From J061 sp003695725 [NCBI: Candidatus Schekmanbacteria bacterium] (GTDB lineage: Bacteria > Schekmanbacteria > GWA2-38-11), in contig RFHX01000147.1 in the NCBI GenBank assembly GCA_003695725.1, positions 1 to 6,769 on the forward strand: a DNA stretch of 6,769 nucleotides, written 5' to 3'. The stretch's first letter is position 1. Every line of letters begins with the position of its first letter. Positions 1 to 4,946 of the stretch are shown here, piece by piece. The notes beneath the pieces are model-generated. The model saw only the letters and a list, made by a program, of their open reading frames with translations. It ran no database searches and was not told the origin of the DNA. A program made the translations under genes and the position numbers.

Positions 1-898
1 AACTTGGATTGCCTTATTCAAAAGATGAGCTTGAAAAGATTGAAGATGACATTTTAAAGCGTTTAGAGGAATTTAAAACAAAAGAACTTCCAGAGGATGC
101 TTTTGTTTTATACATTGATGCTTACCATGGGAAACTCAAAGAAAGTTCCGGGAAAGTGCGCAAATGCTGTATTTACACCGTACTTGGCATAGATTTGGAA
201 GGCAACCGGGAAGTATACGGTTTTTATATCGTTATGGGCTCAGAAAACAAGGACGAATGGATAAAAATATTTAATGATCTAATCTCAAGAGGACTCAAAC
301 GGATATTATTGATTGTTTCAGATGACTTCTCAGGGCTTGATGGGGCAATTGAGGCAATATTTCCAAAAACAGACCATCAGCTCTGTTTTGTACATCTTCA
401 GCGCAATGTAAAAAGAAATATGTCTAAAGAAGATTCAAAGGAATTTAATCGCAAGTTAAGAGAGACCTACATCTATTATAGTAATAACTTTGAGGAAGCA
501 AAAGATAAACTTGATAATATTCTTGAAGAATATAAAAACAGATATCCTTCATTTATTTCGTATCTTTTGAAAAAAGAAGGGAAATACCTCTCCTTTATGA
601 AATATCCTCAAAGAGTAAGAAGAAGCATTTATACAACAAACATTATAGAAAACTTTAATTCGCTACTTGAAAGAATCAGACACAGACTCGGCGGATACTT
701 TGCCTCTAAACAAATCCTTGGAATCAATGTAATGCTTCAATGTGAAAAATTAGAAAAAACAAAATGGAAAAAACCTCACCCAATAATAAGAGGGGAACTC
801 TATGAAATTAACCAGATCTTTAACCTCAGATTCTATGAAAATAACATGAATTTGAAAACAGTTAAAAACTCGCAGACACAATGTTCTTGACAAGTCTC
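1..898 (+). mobile_element. IS256-family insertion sequence, 3' part (left end off the window)
   Basis: The element is recognised by its transposase (3-890) and by its abrupt right edge. The right edge is placed near base 898 because the minus-strand reading of the neighbouring transposase gene is family-like up to its catalytic Asp codon (899-901) and turns into unrelated residues immediately after. The last roughly 25 bases (about 874-898), ending TTGACAAGTCTC, are the probable right terminal inverted repeat. The matching left repeat is outside the window, so the repeat and the 8-9 bp target duplication typical of the family cannot be confirmed. The exact boundary could be off by several bases. 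Confidence 0.8.
3..890 (+). CDS. IS256-family (mutator-type) DDE transposase, 5'-truncated by the window edge
   Basis: This is the C-terminal roughly three quarters of a mutator-type transposase, the enzyme that cuts and joins the ends of its own insertion sequence. The frame is open to the window edge, so the TTG at 9 is not the real start; full-length relatives are about 400 residues. Counting from that TTG as residue 1, the catalytic triad is visible: D37 in LYIDAYHGK, D105 in IVSDDFSGL and E214 in TTNIIENFNSLLER. The family C-x-x-H signature is present as C126-F-V-H129. The helical insertion between the second Asp and the Glu is intact, and no frameshift or internal stop is seen, so the copy may be active if its 5' part is intact. 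The final residues (SQTQCS) are encoded inside the presumed right terminal repeat, which is common in compact elements. Base composition is AT-rich like the host cluster, unlike the element it sits in. Confidence 0.93.
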   Translation, partial: LGLPYSKDELEKIEDDILKRLEEFKTKELPEDAFVLYIDAYHGKLKESSGKVRKCCIYTVLGIDLEGNREVYGFYIVMGSENKDEWIKIFNDLISRGLKRILLIVSDDFSGLDGAIEAIFPKTDHQLCFVHLQRNVKRNMSKEDSKEFNRKLRETYIYYSNNFEEAKDKLDNILEEYKNRYPSFISYLLKKEGKYLSFMKYPQRVRRSIYTTNIIENFNSLLERIRHRLGGYFASKQILGINVMLQCEKLEKTKWKKPHPIIRGELYEINQIFNLRFYENNMNLKTVKNSQTQCS

Positions 899-1429
899 AT
901 CAACCCAAAAATAGACATATCGCTTCTTAGATAAATCCCGCTTATTCCACTGCTCATATTCATTCCACCACACAGATTTTAGCCGGCTGATGGTCCCGGA
1001 TGACAATCCTCTGGCTGCCTTACCAAACAGGGCTTCCAGCGCTTCCGGAAAATCACCCGTCGATATCCCTTTCAAATATAACCACCGCAACAGCGCCTCT
1101 ATACTTTTTGTCCGCCTGATATATGGAGGAACAATGCTGGAACGAAAGCGAATCTTATCATCCAATGCCTCCCGATCTTCAGCACGGGGAACTCTTACTT
1201 TTACTTCCCCTATCCCCGTCTGTATATTGCGAGCATCATTATAACCATTGCGCACTATACGCCGACAACCATTTGATAAACGAAAACCTTTGTATTCCTC
1301 AATAAATGTTTCAATCTCTATCTCAAGCGCCTCTTTCAGTAAACGCATGGCTCCCTCACGTAATACTCCCGTAAGTACATCTTCAACTTCTTCTGGACTA
1401 TTTAACGCAACTACGCTACTATCTTTCAT
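899..1429 (-). pseudogene. IS256-family transposase, N-terminal 177 residues, disrupted by another IS
   Basis: The gene begins at the ATG at 1429, preceded by an AAGGAG ribosome-binding site, and encodes the N-terminal region of a mutator-type transposase. Seen in order are a helical N-terminal DNA-binding region (about 1-60), the family segment ending VKVRVPRAEDRE (about 75-90), the helix-turn-helix-like stretch around RRTKSIEALLRWLYLKGIS (about 105-125), and the approach to the first catalytic residue, RYVYFWVD, with D177. Immediately after D177 the normal sequence (usually Gly then a beta strand) is replaced by 21 unrelated residues, ETCQEHC and onward, which are the reverse reading of the inserted element's end; the frame stops at 833. 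The second Asp, the C-x-x-H motif and the catalytic Glu are all missing, so no transposase activity is possible. A stable N-terminal fragment could in principle bind element ends, but there is no evidence for that. It is in a different subfamily from the intact transposase beside it. Confidence 0.9.
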
Positions 1430-1494
1430 GGCGTATCTCCTTAATTAAAGGTTATGAGTGATTCCCCTTAAAACTGAATCACTCATGATACGCC
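1430..1494 (-). promoter_or_regulatory. Nested inverted repeat covering the transposase ribosome-binding site
   Basis: On the minus strand the 65 bases directly before the start codon contain two nested perfect inverted repeats. The outer pair is GGCGTATC (1487-1494) with GATACGCC (1430-1437), 8 bp. The inner pair is ATGAGTGATTC (1476-1486) with GAATCACTCAT (1454-1464), 11 bp with an 11-base loop. The two 5' arms are contiguous; on the 3' side they are separated by 16 bases that include AAGGA of the ribosome-binding site, whose final G starts the outer arm. A transcript through this region would form a 19-bp interrupted stem with the ribosome-binding site bulged or paired at its base and the AUG immediately outside. 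Structures of this kind block translation of transposase from read-through messages in some other insertion-sequence families. Function here is inferred; it might instead bind protein as DNA. Confidence 0.6.
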
Positions 1495-1690
1495 ACTTAA
1501 CTCTCATCCACAACTTTTAATTATATCTCCAGAAAAATGTCTAAATATTGAACAGTTTAAAAAGGACTACTGCACTCGGCTATGTAGAGCTATATAGAGA
1601 TGGAATAGGACATATCAATCATAACATATATCTAACTCTTCGTTATGTCCATCTATCAAAGAAGATGGTCAACATATTAGTGACAAAAAA

Positions 1691-2191
1691 CTATTTGTTC
1701 GATAACTTTTTAATATCATTTGAAATATTGACAAAAATTTGCATCATTTCCAGGGATAAAGAAAACAACCAATCTAAAAATATAGCAAGGAATAAACCTC
1801 CGATTATGGATCCAATTAATCCGCCAATTGCATTACCCATTGAACGCCTTATCTGTGTAAGATAATTTATTCCAGAGGCAAATCCAAAAATTACTGTTCC
1901 TATAATTATAATACTTATAATCATACGTCCTGCAATTCCCAACCATGTAAGATGTGGAATATTGGTAGAATCTACATCTAGTTTGCCTTGATTACCTAAT
2001 TCTTTTAGTTCATTTACTGTTAATTTCAAAGTTTTAATAGGCATTGAGATAAATGAAAATAATAAACCAAAAAAACCTTTTATTGTACTTCTATAAGAAG
2101 GAGTAATTTTCGTTATTTTTAATACCTGTCCACATTCAGGACAGACTGTACTACAATCAGGAATTTGCTTGCCACATTCTATACAAAACAT
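1691..2191 (-). CDS. Small zinc-ribbon membrane protein, function unknown
   Basis: The protein has 166 residues and an N-terminal zinc ribbon: C3-I-E-C6-G and C17-P-E-C20-G, two knuckles 10 residues apart, plus an extra C13. After a polar linker come a moderately hydrophobic stretch (about 38-52), a clear transmembrane helix (about 84-107) and a second hydrophobic segment (about 118-146). The second segment is rich in glycine in a G-x-x-x-G pattern (NAIGGLIGSIIGG). The most likely layout is a cytoplasmic zinc ribbon attached to a two-helix inner-membrane anchor. Start choice is supported by AGGGAG six bases before the ATG. Proteins of this architecture are widespread and mostly uncharacterised; I do not recognise a specific family. 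It lies 78 bases after the LpoB-like gene on the same strand with no obvious terminator between, so co-transcription is plausible but not shown. Confidence 0.82.
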   Translation of the reverse strand: MFCIECGKQIPDCSTVCPECGQVLKITKITPSYRSTIKGFFGLLFSFISMPIKTLKLTVNELKELGNQGKLDVDSTNIPHLTWLGIAGRMIISIIIIGTVIFGFASGINYLTQIRRSMGNAIGGLIGSIIGGLFLAIFLDWLFSLSLEMMQIFVNISNDIKKLSNK

Positions 2192-2269
2192 ATTTTTCTC
2201 CCTAAAAAAATATCAAATTTTTACTTCCTTCTATCTATTGGGAACAAAAGAGACAAATATTTCCTAATA

Positions 2270-2809
2270 TTAGAAAAGCCTTCTTTTTGCTTTAGCTAAA
2301 GCCATATCAGCTGACCACTGTCCTATAAGCTCTCCATCAATTTTAAAAAGCTTTAGCTGTAAAGTAAAATAAACAAGTTCTTGGTTATTTTTAGCGTATT
2401 GACGAGTAGATGTTAATTCTGTTTTCAAAATATAGTCAAAGTCGTTTGCAGTTCTATCTAACACTCTTATTAATCCGCTTTGAAAGATTGTTTCCTGAAT
2501 CTTGTCATAAATATCAATTACTCTTATCCCTTCATCGTCGGTATTGTTTTTTATTTCACCTATCACTAATCTTGGTTTGGAATTACCCCAACTCTGAACC
2601 TGTTTTGATGACAACATTTTGTTTGTAACTTTTTCTGCCAATCTTTTGTAATCAGCACTATTAGGCTCTGTATTTATGTGTATGTCGTCAGCGGTATCAA
2701 CTGTTGAAACGGCTCCTTGACGACCCGCTGTTATAGGACCGCAGGAACCTAAAAAAGTAATACTCAAAAAAAGAATCACAATGCCTAAATATCTATATTT
2801 ATTGCTCAT
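2270..2809 (-). CDS. LpoB-family outer-membrane lipoprotein (penicillin-binding protein activator-like), shortened
   Basis: The protein has 179 residues. A basic start and hydrophobic stretch lead to a lipobox, FLGSC, with lipidation expected at C23. After a flexible linker (about 24-50) comes the LpoB-type domain: helix YKRLAEKVTNKMLSS (54-68), strand RLVIGEIKNNT (80-90), helix IDIYDKIQETIFQSG (98-112), strand LIRVLDR, strand DYILKTELTS (125-134), and FTLQLKLFKIDGELIGQWS (148-166). In E. coli, LpoB reaches from the outer membrane through the peptidoglycan to stimulate the synthase PBP1b; that role is known for the family and only inferred here. One oddity is that the helical segment normally found between the DR-type strand end and the DYIL strand is nearly absent, with about four residues where relatives have thirty or more. 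The gene lies 15 bases after the YcfL-family gene. An AAGGAG motif about nine bases before the ATG sits in that gap and just touches the preceding stop codon, suggesting coupled translation. I am confident of the family, less so of activator function, so no symbol is given. Confidence 0.85.
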   Translation of the reverse strand: MSNKYRYLGIVILFLSITFLGSCGPITAGRQGAVSTVDTADDIHINTEPNSADYKRLAEKVTNKMLSSKQVQSWGNSKPRLVIGEIKNNTDDEGIRVIDIYDKIQETIFQSGLIRVLDRTANDFDYILKTELTSTRQYAKNNQELVYFTLQLKLFKIDGELIGQWSADMALAKAKRRLF

Positions 2810-2824
2810 ATCAGGTCACTCCTT

Positions 2825-3280
2825 TCATTTATTTCTTTGTTTATAGTTTTCAATAAAAACATCGTCAGGGAATCGAACCGTAAAAACTATCTTAACTGCT
2901 TCAGGTGTTTTTCCCATAAACTGGAAACTCTGGGTCTGATGAGGAGTCAAGGTAAAACGATTCCAAACGTTGAGACTATTGACTAAAGATCCTTCACTAG
3001 CATACCAGTCACATTTATATTCCAGAGTATATCTATTTTCTGATAAATTCTGTACGGTAACTTCAGCTTGTGTTAATTGACCAAGAACTCTAAATCGCGG
3101 ATTCATAATTTTTACCTTATTTAAGAGTTTTTTAGAACCAAGGATAAGGGTAGCTCTTGGGTTACTATCATCTATGAAGGGTCCTGAATCTATAGGTCCA
3201 TTTGAAGTCGTCGTACATCCTAATAATACTACGGCAAACATTAAGCTGACATATAGAACAACTACTTTAATACTATTCAT
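2825..3280 (-). CDS. YcfL-family (DUF1425) lipoprotein
   Basis: The protein has 151 residues. The hydrophobic signal segment ends in a lipobox, VLLGC, giving lipidation at C22, followed by a Thr/Ser-rich linker. Residues about 43-137 form the beta-rich YcfL domain, recognisable from ILGSKKLLNKVKIMNPRF, QAEVTVQNLSENRYTLEYKCDWY and the Leu-Thr-Pro turn before the last strands (LTPHQTQSFQFMG). The family is predicted to be an immunoglobulin-like sandwich. There is no lipoprotein-sorting Asp directly after the Cys (Thr follows), so outer-membrane placement is expected. In E. coli, ycfL lies directly upstream of lpoB, the same order as here; the protein has no settled function, but the conserved pairing points to a role with the LpoB-type protein. 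AGGAG lies five bases before the ATG. The gene starts 19 bases after the COG3014-like gene and ends 15 bases before the LpoB-like gene. The extra Cys in DWY context (C90) is unusual for a mature lipoprotein but has no obvious partner. Confidence 0.85.
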   Translation of the reverse strand: MNSIKVVVLYVSLMFAVVLLGCTTTSNGPIDSGPFIDDSNPRATLILGSKKLLNKVKIMNPRFRVLGQLTQAEVTVQNLSENRYTLEYKCDWYASEGSLVNSLNVWNRFTLTPHQTQSFQFMGKTPEAVKIVFTVRFPDDVFIENYKQRNK

Positions 3281-3299
3281 ATCTTCTCCTATTTTTTAA

Positions 3300-4895
3300 T
3301 TAATTCATTGCAATCCACATTTTTTCATTTGAATATACATACAATAGATCATCAATGCTTCTTGCAAAAACAAAATTATGACTTGATTTATCTAACTCAA
3401 TGGATTTTGATGCTAATTTATTGCCTTTCAAATCATAAGTAACTATTTGAATCCGATTAAGATTTTGTGGCGCATAAAATCGAGCAGCATAGATCGAAGC
3501 CGGAAGGCTCATCCACGACCGCATATCGGGAGTAGACATTTCATTACGTTTCTTTTTAATTGTTGAACCAATTTGTCCAAACTTATCCAAAATAGAACCT
3601 TCAAAATATGTACGTACTATTGTCGCAAAAATGCTTAAAGTACGTATAGGCGCAGTGTCTTTTTGATGACGAAGGCATAAAGCTTCGATATCGGCTATTT
3701 TAGAAAATTTTGATAGTTGATGACCTTTTTCATCATAAACATTTATGCGATTGACTTTTGAAGGGACCGGATCATAAATTGGTAACTTAACAGGGATATC
3801 AGCATTCTTCATAGAAATATTAAAAGATAATACTTTTTTTTCCGGCACATATCCATCCGCAACAATTACATGAACTAATCTTTTATTTGGCGGAGCAGAT
3901 TTTTTTTTAAGTTCCTCAACAAGTTCCTTAAGAAACTTGTTTTTCGGATTAAGATCTAATGCTTTTTCATAGGAAATTCTTGCATTGTCTCGAAGGCTTG
4001 AATCATTGAAACTCTCGAATTCCTGAACGATTCCACTGATATAATAACCAAAGGGATTAACAAATGCACTAGGCAAAGTATCGGCTTTAGTATCCATTGA
4101 AGCATATTGTTTCCCTAATATTTCTTTCAAATTAAAGCCCAGTTCACCCCTTTTATCTTTTTGTTCTTTCTCCTTTTCAGCTAACTTTTCTTTTACAGCC
4201 TTTATTTTTTTATCAAATTTTTCTCTTTCTATCTTTTGCCATTCAATCGAACGCCGCGCAACATTATAAGCTTCTCGTTTACCTTGAAGTAAATAAACAA
4301 TGCTTTTTAAATTTAACATAAGGACTTTTTCATATCCTTCAGTTAGATATGGACCTGTTTCAGAATTTCCGGTAATCATTCCGCCGCCAGTTGCCCATAC
4401 CTTATCCAGAAAAGTTTTTGATATTGTTTGATTATCATTATTTTTGATAATTTTCTCTGCCTTGGTAAACATAGTTATTGAATCATCATATTTTCCACAA
4501 CTTAACGCGATTTGCGCCCCTTCAAGATTTGCCAAAGTTTCTGCATTTAAGAGCGTCTTCTTTTCTCTCGTGTCTATACCAGATATGTTTTTATTATCAT
4601 TTTCTTTATATAGTTGTATTACCTCTTCTATCTTTCCTAATGCAATTAATTTTTTTACAAGTTTAAAAGATTTAGAATAACCGGAATAAATTATATTTCT
4701 TTTTTCAGCAAGTATCCGTTTTTGTTCTAATGAGTTTTTCTGGTTAATACTATTTTCCGTATTTTCCCTTTTATTACTTAAAATCTTTTGAGAAAAGGAT
4801 TTGAGAGGATTTTTCAAATCAAATGCATAGATTGGATTTGCTAAAAAAATAACTAAGATACTAGTAAACAAAAAACACAACCAATACCTTTTCAT
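3300..4895 (-). CDS. COG3014-like exported helical-repeat protein of the LpoB/YcfL cluster
   Basis: The protein has 531 residues. It begins with a Sec signal peptide (MKRYWLC then a hydrophobic core, likely cut after A24 in NPIYA); C7 is too early for a lipobox, so the mature protein should be soluble in the periplasm. Residues about 60-150 and 185-222 are helical and resemble TPR-type repeats (LANLEGAQIALSCGKYDDSI; LKSIVYLLQGKREAYNVARR). Residues about 222-250 are a highly charged probable coiled coil. A further TPR-like unit follows, with NPFGYYISGIVQEF (280-293) and ARISYEKALDLNP (305-317). From about 338 the protein becomes strand-rich (VHVIVADGYVPEKK; IPVKLPIYDP). It ends in a segment with DMRSWMSLPASIYAARF (457-473), which I recall as the signature of COG3014 proteins usually found next to LpoB genes. 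Biochemical function is unknown; the repeats suggest a scaffold. AGGAG lies four bases before the ATG. The family call rests on recalled motif patterns, so it is moderate. Confidence 0.72.
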   Translation of the reverse strand: MKRYWLCFLFTSILVIFLANPIYAFDLKNPLKSFSQKILSNKRENTENSINQKNSLEQKRILAEKRNIIYSGYSKSFKLVKKLIALGKIEEVIQLYKENDNKNISGIDTREKKTLLNAETLANLEGAQIALSCGKYDDSITMFTKAEKIIKNNDNQTISKTFLDKVWATGGGMITGNSETGPYLTEGYEKVLMLNLKSIVYLLQGKREAYNVARRSIEWQKIEREKFDKKIKAVKEKLAEKEKEQKDKRGELGFNLKEILGKQYASMDTKADTLPSAFVNPFGYYISGIVQEFESFNDSSLRDNARISYEKALDLNPKNKFLKELVEELKKKSAPPNKRLVHVIVADGYVPEKKVLSFNISMKNADIPVKLPIYDPVPSKVNRINVYDEKGHQLSKFSKIADIEALCLRHQKDTAPIRTLSIFATIVRTYFEGSILDKFGQIGSTIKKKRNEMSTPDMRSWMSLPASIYAARFYAPQNLNRIQIVTYDLKGNKLASKSIELDKSSHNFVFARSIDDLLYVYSNEKMWIAMN

Positions 4896-4946
4896 ATTTC
4901 TCCTAAATACAAATTTTTAAATTAAATCTAAATTAATTCTATTCTG

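Larger units (their letters stand above)
899..1530 (-). mobile_element. Second IS256-family insertion sequence, transposase-start end only, interrupted
   Basis: This is the end of a second element, oriented opposite to its invader. It contains the first 177 codons of a transposase, the gene leader with a nested inverted repeat (1430-1494), and an outer end somewhere around 1510-1545. The outer boundary is inferred only from where gene leader gives way to featureless AT-rich sequence, because the other terminal repeat is not in the window. Sampled lines inside it run near 47% G+C against roughly 30% in the flanking genes, which suggests it came from a different donor. The rest of the element is expected on the far side of the invading insertion sequence. 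Confidence 0.72.

Noticed and set aside
990-1448. Several plus-strand open frames of 60-84 codons over the broken transposase
   Set aside because: They are antisense to a recognisable transposase, have no plausible ribosome-binding sites and no family-like sequence.
1520-1525. Perfect TATAAT on the minus strand near the outer end of the interrupted element
   Set aside because: No acceptable -35 box lies 16-18 bases upstream (the nearest TAGACA is only 12 bases away), and such hexamers are common by chance in AT-rich DNA.
1640-1690. Possible terminator after the zinc-ribbon gene (CCATC/GATGG stem on the minus strand)
   Set aside because: The stem is only 5 bp and is not followed by a U-rich run.
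1548-1865. Plus-strand open frame of 105 codons starting in the gene-free stretch
   Set aside because: Its second half is antisense to the zinc-ribbon gene, the composition is not protein-like, and no ribosome-binding site is present before the start.
2289-2302. Perfect 14-base palindrome GCTTTAGCTAAAGC, with part of it (GCTTTAGCT) repeated near 2350
   Set aside because: It lies within the coding end of the LpoB-like gene, has no loop or U-tract suited to a terminator, and shows no further copies.
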